Assembly (NCBI GenBank): GCA_017962175.1 | Contig: JAGCVU010000213.1 | Coordinates: 1 to 56,151 of the forward strand | DNA from: Bacteroidales bacterium | GTDB lineage: Bacteria; Bacteroidota; Bacteroidia; Bacteroidales; UBA3824 | Direction: 5' to 3' | Length of the DNA: 56,151 bases | Part shown: in pieces, positions 1 through 9,316 of the stretch | How positions within the stretch are numbered: position 1 is the stretch's first letter | How the letters are laid out: the number at the start of each line of letters is the position of its first letter | Position numbers and translations under genes: made by a program | The notes under the pieces: model-generated | What the model was told of the DNA's origin: nothing | The model's input: only the letters and a program-made list of their open reading frames with translations | The model's database searches: none

Positions 1-1122
1 CGACGATTTATTGAATGTGTGCTGCAATATTCTGCCGTTTGCACCAGATATTTCGTTGCCATTTTCGGTCCATTTGTATGCCGAAAACTCGCCTGCAAGT
101 TGGTTTACCGCTGCCACATCGTTGTAGAGGGTTACGATGGTGTAGTACGGAAGTTTTACATCCACTTTCATAGGCATTGGGTCGGTTTTAACTCCGTTGT
201 CGCCGGTCAACACCAAAGTACCTTTGTATACGCCAGGAGCAAGGTTCTTGGGGAGATTTATGCTGATGCTGCTGCCGTTGAGCGCACCGTTTTGAGCAGG
301 GATAATGTCACCGTCGAACTCTATTTCATAGTTCTTGGGTGCGCCGTTGTCAACGGTAAAGTCTACTACCGCCTTACCCACGCAGAAGTTCTTGTTGGAG
401 GCGTCGGCAATGATTGTGCCGTCGGCATCGGTGTTGGCTGCCGTTATATAGATTATGTCGGGCACTATAGAAAAATCTTTGGTGGCATTGATGGTATAAT
501 TGCCGTTGGGATTGTCGGTGATTACTACCGTGGCAGTGCCAACATTGTTGTTATTTTTGTAGGTGACGGTGTATTCGGTGGATGGGATTTCTGTGCCGTT
601 GTAAACAATTGTCACAGTGGGCTTCAATTCAGAGCCTTTATATATGCAAGGGTCTGGCGAAATGGTGATGGCAAGCAATGCCGCTGTATTCGGGTCGGTG
701 GGGTCGATGACCAAGGGGGTGATTTTATAAGACAGCGAGGTAGAAACAGCGGCCTCGCCGCCGCCGTTGTTCCAAACCTTAACCTCTGTAATATTTTTTG
801 TACCTACATTTATCACATCGTCTGGATAAGTGGCTGTACATTTGCTGGATTCAATAGCAACAGCCGACGAGCCTGTACCCGCCTTGGCGGTAACGGCAGG
901 TTTCTTTTCGGTGCCGTCGTACTTATATTCCGTTACGGTCAACGGATCAACTGTAATATCAAGAAGTTCCGCCACAATCTCAACTTCATAATCGGGCATA
1001 GTGAACAACCATGTGCCGTCGGGCTGCTGCGTTGGAACAGGAATTGTCTGCGCGGCAACATCTTGTGTGGTTACTGCTACCATCAGAGGAACGATAAAGA
1101 AAAGCAATAGCTGTTTGTTCAT
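1..1122 (-). CDS. Secreted Ig-like repeat surface protein (3' end cut by window)
   Basis: This reading frame is open from an ATG at 1122 to the window edge, so the C-terminus is missing. The N-terminus (MNKQLLLFFIVPLMVAVTTQ) is a signal peptide with a likely cut after VAAQ. Two bacterial Ig-like modules follow, recognisable by YDGTEKKPAVTAKAG and YKGSELKPTVTIVYNGTEIP with a later TYKNNNNVGTATVVI strand; such modules form beta-sandwich stalks in exported proteins. The rest is rich in beta-strand and Asn/Gly/Thr. No enzymatic motif is visible. It probably acts at the cell surface or outside the cell. The next gene on the same strand (stop at 1226) is also a secreted Ig-like protein. Secretion and the Ig-like fold are well supported; the function is unknown. 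Confidence 0.75.
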   Translation of the reverse strand, partial: MNKQLLLFFIVPLMVAVTTQDVAAQTIPVPTQQPDGTWLFTMPDYEVEIVAELLDITVDPLTVTEYKYDGTEKKPAVTAKAGTGSSAVAIESSKCTATYPDDVINVGTKNITEVKVWNNGGGEAAVSTSLSYKITPLVIDPTDPNTAALLAITISPDPCIYKGSELKPTVTIVYNGTEIPSTEYTVTYKNNNNVGTATVVITDNPNGNYTINATKDFSIVPDIIYITAANTDADGTIIADASNKNFCVGKAVVDFTVDNGAPKNYEIEFDGDIIPAQNGALNGSSISINLPKNLAPGVYKGTLVLTGDNGVKTDPMPMKVDVKLPYYTIVTLYNDVAAVNQLAGEFSAYKWTENGNEISGANGRILQHTFNKSS

Positions 1123-1179
1123 ATTATTGAAGATTTATGTTTTATTGGTAAAATAATGATTTTTATTGTTGTTTTGTTT

Positions 1180-1207
1180 GTAGAGACGTGCCATGACACG
1201 TCTCTAC
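1180..1207. repeat. Dispersed inverted repeat, copy 1
   Basis: The arms GTAGAGACGTG (1180-1190) and CACGTCTCTAC (1197-1207) are a perfect 11-bp inverted repeat with a 6-nt spacer. It lies 18 bp beyond the stop codon of the gene ending at 1226. Near-identical arms recur at 2585-2612, so it behaves like a REP-type intergenic element. On the minus strand it could also act as a transcript-end hairpin, but no strong T-run follows. Confidence 0.8.
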
Positions 1208-1225
1208 GGGGTGAATGGTGTATTT

Positions 1226-2458
1226 CTACAAAGAACGGACAAGACGGACAGAAAAGCCGTAGTAACGGTAGCGGCTGCCGTAGCTCGGTTCCACGCGGCC
1301 CGAGTAGAAGTACAGGAGGTCGTGCGCGTAGTCGGAGTCGTTAGTCGACGAAGACCAGTAGAGGCCGCGGAAGCCAACGCCGTCGACCGACGAGCCGAAG
1401 CGGCCGCCCGCAGCAGGGAGAAACACAGCCCCTGCCGACTCCAACTCTGTCCATTGAGCCGCTGTGTACTCGTTTACAGTTTTATAATAATCTGCACCAT
1501 CACTGCTTGCCTTCCCGCTCTTGAACTGCTTGCCGCAAGGCTCAGGATCAGTCCACTCATCGGGAAGGAGTATCAAACCGTTGACTCCGTTTACCGTGGC
1601 TACACCGTAAAGTTTGGAGGCATTTGTTCGGGTTGTAATCAGATAGTCCCATTCGCTATGCGACAGTGTCTTCCACTCTGTGCCGTCAACTGTCCTCTTG
1701 TTGTTGGCAAACTCATTATCAGAATTTAATGCAGGCGCATATTCGCTGTCGGTTTCCGACGTGTTAGTTATCTTCGCTTTGTCTGTTATCTCGTCAAGCC
1801 ACATTCCCCAGCCGAAAAGGTCGATCCAATCAGTGGAGGTGGTGGTATAAGAAGAAGGGTTAAAATCTAAAAGAGTGTACTGCTTCTCGGCAAATCGCCA
1901 GGTATCGGTGCTCGGCTGGTATTGCAGGTTGCCTTTGCTGAAATATACCTTTTTGCCGTCTCCGACAGTAAACGCCTTCGCAACGTAATATTCGCCTTGC
2001 GGCTTAACGGTAATCGTAAGCGCGTCGGTCTTGTTGTTTTTTTGTGTTGTTACGGTTACTGTGGCGGTGCCTTCTGATACTGCCGTCACCTTGCCGTCAG
2101 CATCTATGGTTACGGCGTTGCCTGAGGTTAATGCCCAAGTTACGTTTTTGTCCACGCCGGTAATGTCGGGGTAGATATCGGCTGCGAGGGTTGCCGATTC
2201 GCCTACAATCATCATTAGGCAATTAGGAGTAATGGTCACTGTGGTTGGTAGCGGCACCACCTTCACGCTTTTCACGTACTTGTCGCCGGTGTATTTGATG
2301 TTCACGTTGTCGCCTTTTTTGGCGGTGGAAGGGATGTCCCAGTCGGTGGTGGATGGCGGGGTGATGGTGTGGTTCTCGTTGGTGGTCTGCGCCCATACGT
2401 GGTTCGCCGCAAGCAGCAGCAGCGCAATGGCGGCGGTGATTGGTTTGTGAATTTTCAT
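1226..2458 (-). CDS. Secreted BIG2-domain protein with variable FISUMP/DUF1566-like C-terminus
   Basis: This 410-aa protein starts with a signal peptide (MKIHKPITAAIALLLLAA, probable cut after VWAQ). A Big_2 Ig-like domain covers roughly residues 70-152, with motifs VTITPN, GESATLAADIYP, VTWALTSG and GTATVTVTT. The C-terminal half resembles the Fibrobacter succinogenes major paralogous domain / DUF1566 fold, with WKTLSHSEWDYLI, FLPAAGGRFGS, YWSSST and a terminal GFSVRLV. Such domains occur in secreted ligand-binding proteins of Bacteroidetes. The last ~40 codons are much richer in G+C than the rest, with many NAC, NGC and CGC codons, as in variable regions of diversity-generating retroelement targets; no reverse transcriptase is in the window. 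A good promoter lies upstream at 2510-2541. The domain reading is fairly secure; the retroelement link is inference. Confidence 0.8.
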   Translation of the reverse strand: MKIHKPITAAIALLLLAANHVWAQTTNENHTITPPSTTDWDIPSTAKKGDNVNIKYTGDKYVKSVKVVPLPTTVTITPNCLMMIVGESATLAADIYPDITGVDKNVTWALTSGNAVTIDADGKVTAVSEGTATVTVTTQKNNKTDALTITVKPQGEYYVAKAFTVGDGKKVYFSKGNLQYQPSTDTWRFAEKQYTLLDFNPSSYTTTSTDWIDLFGWGMWLDEITDKAKITNTSETDSEYAPALNSDNEFANNKRTVDGTEWKTLSHSEWDYLITTRTNASKLYGVATVNGVNGLILLPDEWTDPEPCGKQFKSGKASSDGADYYKTVNEYTAAQWTELESAGAVFLPAAGGRFGSSVDGVGFRGLYWSSSTNDSDYAHDLLYFYSGRVEPSYGSRYRYYGFSVRLVRSL

Positions 2459-2509
2459 TCTGTTGATTGTGTGTGTTTAAATGGTGGAGATTTGTTTTTC
2501 TTTTGATGA

Positions 2510-2541
2510 CAAAGGTAATAACAATTATATATTTGGACAAA
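2510..2541 (-). promoter_or_regulatory. Promoter of the BIG2/FISUMP gene
   Basis: Read on the minus strand, TTTG (2541-2538), a 20-nt spacer and TACCTTTG (2517-2510) match the Bacteroidetes consensus exactly. Transcription should begin near 2503, about 45 nt before the ATG at 2458. Confidence 0.75.
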
Positions 2542-2562
2542 ATATTTTTAGGATTGGGTTTT

Positions 2563-2612
2563 GTAGAGACGTGCCAGAAAAAATGTAGAGACGTGCCATG
2601 GCGCGTCTCTAC
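2563..2612. repeat. Dispersed inverted repeat, copy 2, with an extra half-copy
   Basis: GTAGAGACGTGCC occurs at 2563-2575 as a lone arm and again at 2585-2597 as the left half of a complete inverted repeat ending GCGCGTCTCTAC at 2612. The complete copy differs from the one at 1180-1207 by two bases. It lies just upstream of the promoter at 2510-2541. The remaining 2613-2697 stretch shows no gene or recognisable site. Confidence 0.75.
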
Positions 2613-2697
2613 GAGGGGGATGATATTCTATTAGAGCAATGGTGTCATATAGAGGGGAAGATATACAATAACTATGTTGCATTTAGTTTACATTTCA

Positions 2698-2749
2698 CAC
2701 CATTCCAAGGATTTTATTTGTTAAATTTCGCACCATTCCAAGGATTTTT
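2698..2749. repeat. Short direct repeat pair
   Basis: CACCATTCCAAGGATTTTA occurs at 2698-2716, and an almost identical copy starts at 2731, giving a 33-bp period. The second copy runs into the stop codon of the M23 gene. It could be a remnant of a duplicated 3' end or a slippage product; no function is evident. Confidence 0.7.
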
Positions 2750-3971
2750 ATTGTGGCAACAGTGGCAACAACTCTCCTTTTACCTGATTAAACCGCTCCA
2801 TATTCTCCGGCTTAACGGGGTCAACGGGCGGGGCGTCGAGGTTGAGGGGGTTGACGGGCTGGCCGTTTTTCCACACACGAAAATCCAAGTGCGGACCGGT
2901 ACTCAATCCTGTGCTGCCAACATATCCTATCACCTGACCTTGCTTTACCAACGCGCCTTTGCGGATACCTTCGGCAAATTTCAAAAGGTGCAGATAGCCG
3001 GTTTCATACACACCATTGTGACGAATTTTGATCCAATTGCCCGACTGTGATGCGCGTTCTGCTAAAAGCACCACGCCATCGCCAATGGCTCTTACAGGTG
3101 TGCCTTGCGGTGCGGAATAATCCACACCATAGTGGGGACGAACAATCTTTAATATCGGGTGCATACGTGCCGGATTAAAATACGAGGCTATGCGCGAATA
3201 TTCCAACGGTGCTTTGAGAAACGAGCGACGCAGCGATGTGCCGTCTTTGTCGTAGTAACTTGTAAGGCTGTCTTGATAAAACGGAATGGCGTAAATATCT
3301 TTGCCATAATGATTAAAGAGCGCCACACGCACATCGCCAAACTTTACAAATGTGGTGTCTACATACAATTCATCAAAAACCACCTTGATATAATCGCCGT
3401 TTTGGATGCCGAAAAAGTCAACCGTCCAAGCATATATTTCCGAAAGGTCGTTGGATAGCAACGGATTTACACCCGCCTTTTTAAAATCTGTCCAAAGATT
3501 TGAACTTATGGTAACAGAGGCAGTGCGTGTGAGAGTGTCAACTTTGAGCGAACGGTTGTACACGCCGAGAGTGTCGGTAAAGTCGAATACAATATAGTCT
3601 ACCAAGTTTTTTTGATAAACAATATAACTAACTTTTGATGTATCTTGTTTGCTGCGAAAAACGGCGTAAGGCTGTCCACGGCGCATTTTGCGAATGTCCC
3701 AAACGGGTTTAGCTTTCTGCAAAATGGTGGTAACTGATTTGTTGTCGATTTTTTCGTCGGCAAAGAGTTTTCCGAGATAAAGTCCGTCGGTAATTTTTCC
3801 CTGACGAATATTAAACGAATCTACATTGAATCCGTAAAGTCTTTCAACGGGTTCAGGCTTAACGCAAATGGTATCTTCGTTTTGCTCTGCACTATTATTA
3901 GAATTGCCGCCGCCACATGCCATTACGGCAGTAGAAACGACGGCAAAAAATACCTTTTTAATAATTTTCAT
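2748..3971 (-). CDS. M23/LytM-family peptidase lipoprotein
   Basis: The start at 3971 gives a 407-aa lipoprotein (MKIIKKVFFAVVSTAVMACGG, lipobox before the Cys). A longer frame from 4130 would run inside recA and is rejected. A long N-terminal periplasmic region precedes a C-terminal M23 domain: HYGVDYSAPQGTPV carries the first zinc ligands (His, Asp), GYLHLLKF follows, and GPHLDFRVWKNGQPVNPL ends it. The usual HxH near the end is HLD here, so one canonical His is an Asp; I believe this variant is common in Bacteroidetes homologues, but cannot check. M23 enzymes cut peptidoglycan cross-links or act as regulators of amidases. The gene starts 11 bp after the recA stop, so the two are probably co-transcribed. 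Confidence 0.88.
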   Translation of the reverse strand: MKIIKKVFFAVVSTAVMACGGGNSNNSAEQNEDTICVKPEPVERLYGFNVDSFNIRQGKITDGLYLGKLFADEKIDNKSVTTILQKAKPVWDIRKMRRGQPYAVFRSKQDTSKVSYIVYQKNLVDYIVFDFTDTLGVYNRSLKVDTLTRTASVTISSNLWTDFKKAGVNPLLSNDLSEIYAWTVDFFGIQNGDYIKVVFDELYVDTTFVKFGDVRVALFNHYGKDIYAIPFYQDSLTSYYDKDGTSLRRSFLKAPLEYSRIASYFNPARMHPILKIVRPHYGVDYSAPQGTPVRAIGDGVVLLAERASQSGNWIKIRHNGVYETGYLHLLKFAEGIRKGALVKQGQVIGYVGSTGLSTGPHLDFRVWKNGQPVNPLNLDAPPVDPVKPENMERFNQVKGELLPLLPQ

Positions 3972-3982
3972 TTTAATAAAAC

Positions 3983-5026
3983 CTATTCTTCTTCGGTGGG
4001 GAGATTTCCGCCTTTGAGTTGTTCGCGAACTTTTTGTTCCACCTCGGCATAAACATCGGCGTTGGTTTTCAGCATATTGATAGCGGCATCGCGACCTTGA
4101 CCAATTTTGTTTTCGCCGTAAGAGAACCACGAACCTGATTTTTTGATGATATTCATCTCAACGGCAAGGTCGATAAGTTCGCCTACTGCCGAAATACCTG
4201 TTCCAAACATAAGGTCAAACTCGGCTTTTTTGAAGGGCGGCGCAACTTTGTTTTTTACAACTTTTACCTTAACGCGACCACCAATAATATCCTCACCGTC
4301 TTTAATTTGTCCCACACGGCGAACGTCTAAACGAACCGATGCATAAAATTTAAGCGCATTACCACCGGTAGTGGTTTCGGGATTGCCAAACATAACACCG
4401 ATTTTGTCGCGCAACTGGTTGATGAATATTACACAAGTATTTGTTTTGCTGATATTTGCGGTAAGTTTGCGAAGTGCTTGGCTCATAAGGCGAGCTTGGA
4501 GACCCATTTTGCTGTCACCCATATCGCCTTCAATTTCGGCACGGGGGGTAAGTGCTGCCACAGAGTCGATTACAATAATGTCTAACGCACCGCTGCGAAT
4601 AAGCGAGTCGGCAATTTCGAGAGCCTGTTCGCCGCAGTCGGGTTGCGAAATCAAAAGTGAAGATACGTCTACACCAAGATTTTGTGCGTAAGTACGGTCA
4701 AAAGCGTGTTCGGCGTCGATAATAGCGGCAATGCCACCTGTTTTTTGAGCCTCGGCAATGGCGTGGATTGCCAATGTGGTTTTACCAGACGATTCAGGAC
4801 CGTAAATTTCTATTACTCTGCCTCTTGGGTATCCGCCAACTCCAATTGCAAAGTCGAGACCAATTGAGCCGGTAGGTATCGAAGGAATATCTTCAACGGC
4901 GCGGTCACCAAGTTTCATAATAGTTCCCTTGCCGTAATCTTTGTCTATTTTATCGAGCGTAAGCTGCAAGGCTTTGAGTTTCTCAGCCTTAGCATCTACG
5001 GGTTCTTCGTTTTTTTCTTTTGCCAT
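3983..5026 (-). CDS. recA: Recombinase RecA
   Basis: This 347-aa protein has full RecA length and sequence. Walker [10 protein letters not shown] is at residues 76-84, followed by [12 protein letters not shown], the Walker B-type strand [10 protein letters not shown], and [30 protein letters not shown] with the L2 DNA-binding loop. RecA forms filaments on single-stranded DNA, drives strand exchange and triggers LexA self-cleavage. The C-terminal tail is short and acidic (LPTEEE). The gene lies 77 bp after obgE, and a -7-like box sits in the gap. No clear SOS operator was found. Confidence 0.98.
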   Translation of the reverse strand: MAKEKNEEPVDAKAEKLKALQLTLDKIDKDYGKGTIMKLGDRAVEDIPSIPTGSIGLDFAIGVGGYPRGRVIEIYGPESSGKTTLAIHAIAEAQKTGGIAAIIDAEHAFDRTYAQNLGVDVSSLLISQPDCGEQALEIADSLIRSGALDIIVIDSVAALTPRAEIEGDMGDSKMGLQARLMSQALRKLTANISKTNTCVIFINQLRDKIGVMFGNPETTTGGNALKFYASVRLDVRRVGQIKDGEDIIGGRVKVKVVKNKVAPPFKKAEFDLMFGTGISAVGELIDLAVEMNIIKKSGSWFSYGENKIGQGRDAAINMLKTNADVYAEVEQKVREQLKGGNLPTEEE

Positions 5027-5055
5027 GATGAATTTTGATTAATGATTTACGGTTG

Positions 5056-5063
5056 TAAAGGTA
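5056..5063 (-). promoter_or_regulatory. Possible recA -7 box
   Basis: The minus strand reads TACCTTTA here, one base off TAnnTTTG, 30 nt before the recA ATG. No TTTG lies at the right distance upstream, so recA may also be transcribed from the clpX-obgE unit. Confidence 0.4.
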
Positions 5064-5103
5064 CAAAAAAATCTGACTTTATACCATTTTTGCAAAAAAA
5101 AAT

Positions 5104-6174
5104 TTACATCGATTCGTAATACTCTTTGGCATCAACAACGCGTGGAGCAACAAATTTTTCTTCGGGAATGGCGGGCGATTGCTCTTTTTCAAGCATATCC
5201 CAAATACCAAAAATCAATTGCTTCAACCCCTCCTGCGTATACGACGAGAAAAAGAAATGGGGAATGCCTTCGGGCAAATTCTTTTCGATATCAGCACGGA
5301 TTTCATCGTCGATAAGGTCGCATTTCGAGATGGCAAGAATCCGCTGCTTGTCTAAAAGTTCGGGATTGTATTCGCCAAGTTCGTTAAGAAGAATCTCATA
5401 ATTTTTTGTAACATCGTCGCTGTCGGCAGGGATTAGAAACAACAACAACGGATTTCGCTCTATATGACGCAAAAATCTGAGACCGAGACCTTTACCTTCG
5501 GATGCACCTTCAATAATTCCCGGAATATCAGCCATTACAAACGAGTGTTTGTTGTCAACGTTAACCATTCCGAGTTGCGGCACAAGCGTTGTAAAGGGAT
5601 AATCTGCAATCTTGGGACGAGCTGCCGAAACATTGCTCAAAAGTGTTGATTTTCCGGCATTAGGAAATCCTACTAAACCTATATCAGCCAACACTTTGAG
5701 TTCAAGAATTTTCCATCCCTCTTCGCAATCTTCGCCGGGCTGAGCATAACGGGGCGTTTGATTGGTGGCAGATTTAAAATGGACATTGCCCAAACCGCCA
5801 CGACCACCCTTGGCAAGCACCTCTTGCTGACCGTCTTCGGTAATTTCAAAAAGAAACTCCTCGGTTTCGCCGTCTTTGGCAACTGTGCCGAGAGGTACTT
5901 CTATAATAACGTCCTTGCCGTCGGAGCCGTGCCACATGTCGCGCATGCCCGACACACCATCTTCGGCAAAGATATGTTTCTGATATTTAAGGTGTAAGAG
6001 TGTCCAATATTGTTTGTTGCCGCGCACAATAACGCTTCCGCCCTTGCCGCCGTCGCCACCATCGGGACCGGCTTTGGGACGGTATTTTTCTCTTTTCAAA
6101 TGAGCCGAGCCGGCTCCTCCCCTGCCCGACCTTACGTAGATTTTTACGTAATCGATAAAGTTGTTGTCTGCCAT
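5104..6174 (-). CDS. obgE: GTPase Obg/CgtA
   Basis: This 356-aa protein has the glycine-rich Obg fold at residues 1-158 ([30 protein letters not shown]), then the G domain with GFPNAGKS at 169-176, [12 protein letters not shown] (switch I), [16 protein letters not shown] (G3) and SKCD (G4). Obg binds the large ribosomal subunit and couples ribosome assembly to growth and the stringent response. It starts 4 nt after the clpX stop, so the two form an operon. Obg is more often next to adk or rpmA, but the assignment is not in doubt. Confidence 0.97.
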   Translation of the reverse strand: MADNNFIDYVKIYVRSGRGGAGSAHLKREKYRPKAGPDGGDGGKGGSVIVRGNKQYWTLLHLKYQKHIFAEDGVSGMRDMWHGSDGKDVIIEVPLGTVAKDGETEEFLFEITEDGQQEVLAKGGRGGLGNVHFKSATNQTPRYAQPGEDCEEGWKILELKVLADIGLVGFPNAGKSTLLSNVSAARPKIADYPFTTLVPQLGMVNVDNKHSFVMADIPGIIEGASEGKGLGLRFLRHIERNPLLLFLIPADSDDVTKNYEILLNELGEYNPELLDKQRILAISKCDLIDDEIRADIEKNLPEGIPHFFFSSYTQEGLKQLIFGIWDMLEKEQSPAIPEEKFVAPRVVDAKEYYESM

Positions 6175-6178
6175 AATG

Positions 6179-7420
6179 TTATGCCCTTATGCGTGCAAAA
6201 TTATAATGTTCGAGTTTTGATTTGGCGTAATCGAGCGTTACGGTAAATTGCGAAAGTTTCTGCGAAGGAATGTCGTACATAATATCAAGCATAACAGCCT
6301 CACAGATAGAACGTAAGCCACGAGCACCGAGTTTATATTCTATTGCTTTGTCTACAATGTAGTCGAGCACTTCGGGGTCGAATGTCAGTTTTACCCTATC
6401 CATCTCAAACAGACGGATATACTGACGGATAATTGCATTTTTTGGCTCGGTGAGAATATTGCGCAAAGCCGTGCGGTCGAGCGGTTCAAGATAGGTCAAC
6501 TGCGGCAAACGACCAATTATCTCAGGTATAAGTCCAAAAGATTTAAGGTCTAACGGCGTAATATATTGTAAAAAATTATTACGGTCGATGCTGTCGTTTT
6601 CGCGAATAGAGTTGTAACCCACAACCTCGGTGTTGAGGCGTTGAGCAATTTTTTTCTCAATTCCGTCGAATGCGCCGCCGCAAATAAAGAGAATATCTTT
6701 GGTGTCTACTTGAATCATTTTTTGCTCAGGGTGTTTGCGACCACCGTTTGGCGGAACGTTTACTACGCTGCCTTCCAACAATTTAAGCAAACCTTGCTGA
6801 ACACCTTCGCCCGAAACGTCGCGAGTGATTGAAGGATTGTCGCCTTTGCGTGCAATTTTGTCGATTTCGTCGATAAACACAATACCGCGCTCAGCTTGTT
6901 TTACATCGTAGTCGCACTCCTGTAAAAGTCGCGAAAGAAGGCTTTCAACATCTTCGCCCACATAACCGGCTTCGGTAAGCACCGTAGCGTCAACAATGGT
7001 AAAAGGCACATTCAAAAGTCGCGCAATGGTTCTTGCCAAAAGGGTTTTGCCTGTACCTGTTTGACCAACCATAATGATGTTGCTTTTCTCAACCTCCACA
7101 TCGTCTTTCTTAACTTTCTGATTTAGACGTTTGTAGTGATTGTAAACAGCCACGGCTAATGTTTTTTTAGCCATCTCCTGACCTATCACATATTGATCGA
7201 GAAACGCCTTAATTTCGGCAGGTTTGTAATTGAGGTTGGGCGAACCTGACTTTGATGAGTTCGACGCTTCAACACTTGCGCCCAATTCGGTATTAACAAT
7301 TTGATAAGCCTGCTCCACGCAGTAGTTGCAGATAAACGCCTCCTGTCCTTCCACGAGGAGTTCGGTTTCGGATTTAGGTCTTCCGCAGAACGAGCATCTG
7401 CTAATATTTTGTTTTGCCAT
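6179..7420 (-). CDS. clpX: ATP-dependent Clp protease ATP-binding subunit ClpX
   Basis: This 413-aa protein has the N-terminal zinc-binding domain with Cys9, Cys12, Cys31 and Cys34 (CSFCGR, CNYC), Walker A GQTGTGKT at 119-126, Walker [12 protein letters not shown], and the pore-region sequence [10 protein letters not shown]. ClpX unfolds tagged substrates and feeds them to ClpP. No clpP is in the window; in many genomes clpX follows clpP, so this arrangement (TPR gene upstream, obgE downstream) is somewhat unusual. A -7 box just upstream suggests its own promoter. Confidence 0.97.
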   Translation of the reverse strand: MAKQNISRCSFCGRPKSETELLVEGQEAFICNYCVEQAYQIVNTELGASVEASNSSKSGSPNLNYKPAEIKAFLDQYVIGQEMAKKTLAVAVYNHYKRLNQKVKKDDVEVEKSNIIMVGQTGTGKTLLARTIARLLNVPFTIVDATVLTEAGYVGEDVESLLSRLLQECDYDVKQAERGIVFIDEIDKIARKGDNPSITRDVSGEGVQQGLLKLLEGSVVNVPPNGGRKHPEQKMIQVDTKDILFICGGAFDGIEKKIAQRLNTEVVGYNSIRENDSIDRNNFLQYITPLDLKSFGLIPEIIGRLPQLTYLEPLDRTALRNILTEPKNAIIRQYIRLFEMDRVKLTFDPEVLDYIVDKAIEYKLGARGLRSICEAVMLDIMYDIPSQKLSQFTVTLDYAKSKLEHYNFARIRA

Positions 7421-7454
7421 TGTCTATGGTGTGTTATCGTATTAAATCAGAGCG

Positions 7455-7462
7455 CAAAGGTA
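7455..7462 (-). promoter_or_regulatory. clpX -7 box
   Basis: TACCTTTG on the minus strand, 34 nt before the clpX ATG, matches TAnnTTTG exactly. The -33 element is not recognisable. Confidence 0.5.
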
Positions 7463-7485
7463 AAAAGATTTTTTGGAAAATCCCC

Positions 7486-9315
7486 CTACTTCCCATCAAT
7501 TTTTCTAAACTTTTCTCTTGCCTGAACGGCATAGATGCTGCCGGGATAGTCGGTGAGGATTTTTAGATAATATTTTTTGGCGGTTTCGGGGTCGGCAAGA
7601 TAGGTGGAGGAGATTTCGGCACAGCGGAAGGCGGCTTTGTCGGCGAGATTGTCGTAGGCATAGTCGTCGGCTACTTTTTGGTAGAGCGATGCAGCCTCGG
7701 AAAAATCTTTCTGACGCTCACGGATTTGCGCCTGTCGATAGAGCGACTCGTCTACAAGTGGAGAGCTCTTAAATTGCGTTACAATGGTGTCGTAACAAGT
7801 ATAGGCATCTTGCAAACGGCTTTGAAACATATACATATCGCCACGGGCAAAAATCTTCAACTCACGGTCGGGGTCGGCGGTTGCAGTTGTGTCGGTAATA
7901 AATGTGTTATCAGACACTTGCATATTATCGTTTATAATAATTGCAAGTTCCATGGCATCGTTTGCCACAAGTTTTGAAGTGGCAGCTTTAAGCACGTCTA
8001 ATTGCGACAATGCCCATTTAAAACTACCTGTGTAATAGGCAACTTTGGCTTTACGGAGTTTGGCTTCGTCGCCTTTTTCGTTTTGTTTGTTGTCGTTTTC
8101 TACTTTGGCATAAATCATAAGGGCTTCCCATTCGTCGCCGGCATATAGGTAAATATCAGCAAGTTGAAGATTTAAATCAGCTTTTACAGAGTAATTCAAT
8201 GGCTGTTGCAATGCCTTGTTGAGAATGCTTTTGGCAGTATCGGCATTGTTAAGATAATAGGTTTCTAAACGGGCGTAATTGATAACGTGTTGCGCAGTGG
8301 AGGCGTTGATACCTTGTTTTACAAACACCGAGCGGTATTCGTTTTCAAGATACGAAAGTTGTTCAGAGTCTGTGATAGAACCGTTAACCACCTGCTGATA
8401 CATAGTGTTAAGAACACCGAGTTTTGCCTGATAGTAAAATGGGGCTTTTTCACCGGCTTCAAGCACGTATTGATATGCCGATGCTGCAGTAGCAAGGTCG
8501 CCTGCCGCCTCGGCTTGCTGACCAAGCACAATCAAACGACGTCCATTGCCGTTGGTTCTGCGATCTAACGCTTTTGCCTGATTTACAGCCATCTTGAAGT
8601 TTTTTTTCTGCACGTAAACCCAAATGAGCATTTCGCTAAGTGCAGTAGATGGCGTTTTTTGAATCCGTTGCATTAGCGATGACCGCAAAATAGTGTATAG
8701 TTCGTCGTTGGTATCGTTGTTGAGATAATATTGCAACATATTCTCCACCGACGACAATTGCGCCTCATTGCGTTCAATAATGTCGAGAGCCGTTTCTGAC
8801 ATTTTTTTATAATTTCGCGACGATGAGTATACAGAAAACAACTCCATGCTGAAATCAATATTGGCAATTTCAGCACCTTTAAGAAGTGTTTTTTCGGCAT
8901 AGTCGGGTTCATCGGCCATCAAAAAACTATTGCACACCGACACTAAAGAGTTGCGGTCTTTGGGTAGCGAAGCCAAGACCGACTGATATTGTTCGTCGGC
9001 CTTGTCGCCCTTGCCCTGACTTTTGTAAATAGAGCCTAATATAATTTTATACGACAAATCGTTTTTATAGGTCGATACTTGCTTTTTGGCAGCTTTTTCG
9101 GCCTTGTCGAGGTCGCCTAATGCTTCAAGACACTTGATGTAATAGTTGAAATAGTTTTTTGAATGTGTCTGATTAAAAAGGCTTTCAAACAAATAAGACG
9201 CTTTGTCGAAATCCTTGCTGTTGTAATAAGAGTACGCAAGCGAAACATCTTCCTGATTTTGGGCTGCAGCTACAACCGTAACCAATGCCAACAGCAAGGA
9301 CAGTAAAATTCTCAT
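7486..9315 (-). CDS. Exported tetratricopeptide-repeat protein
   Basis: This 609-aa protein has a signal peptide (MRILLSLLLALVTVVAAAQ) and then TPR-like helix pairs along its whole length, for example AYSYYNSKDFDKASYLFESL at the start, IYLYAGDEWEALMIYAKVE in the middle, and TAKKYYLKILTDYPGSIYA near the end. The last repeats resemble those of outer-membrane assembly lipoproteins (BamD/YbgF type), suggesting a periplasmic scaffold. The gene begins 1 nt after the acyl-CoA ligase stop, so both are in one operon. The specific partner is unknown. Confidence 0.85.
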   Translation of the reverse strand: MRILLSLLLALVTVVAAAQNQEDVSLAYSYYNSKDFDKASYLFESLFNQTHSKNYFNYYIKCLEALGDLDKAEKAAKKQVSTYKNDLSYKIILGSIYKSQGKGDKADEQYQSVLASLPKDRNSLVSVCNSFLMADEPDYAEKTLLKGAEIANIDFSMELFSVYSSSRNYKKMSETALDIIERNEAQLSSVENMLQYYLNNDTNDELYTILRSSLMQRIQKTPSTALSEMLIWVYVQKKNFKMAVNQAKALDRRTNGNGRRLIVLGQQAEAAGDLATAASAYQYVLEAGEKAPFYYQAKLGVLNTMYQQVVNGSITDSEQLSYLENEYRSVFVKQGINASTAQHVINYARLETYYLNNADTAKSILNKALQQPLNYSVKADLNLQLADIYLYAGDEWEALMIYAKVENDNKQNEKGDEAKLRKAKVAYYTGSFKWALSQLDVLKAATSKLVANDAMELAIIINDNMQVSDNTFITDTTATADPDRELKIFARGDMYMFQSRLQDAYTCYDTIVTQFKSSPLVDESLYRQAQIRERQKDFSEAASLYQKVADDYAYDNLADKAAFRCAEISSTYLADPETAKKYYLKILTDYPGSIYAVQAREKFRKIDGK

Positions 9316-9316
9316 C

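Noticed and set aside
19..1110. 363-aa plus-strand frame opposite the Ig-like gene
   Set aside because: It is the shadow of the true minus-strand gene, which has a signal peptide and recognisable Ig-like motifs.
1180..1207. Inverted repeat as the cruciform required downstream of a retroelement variable region
   Set aside because: The same element occurs at 2585-2612 without a variable region nearby, so it is more likely a dispersed repeat.
3972..4130. Upstream extension of the M23 gene
   Set aside because: It lies in recA coding sequence, and the lipoprotein signal begins at 3971.
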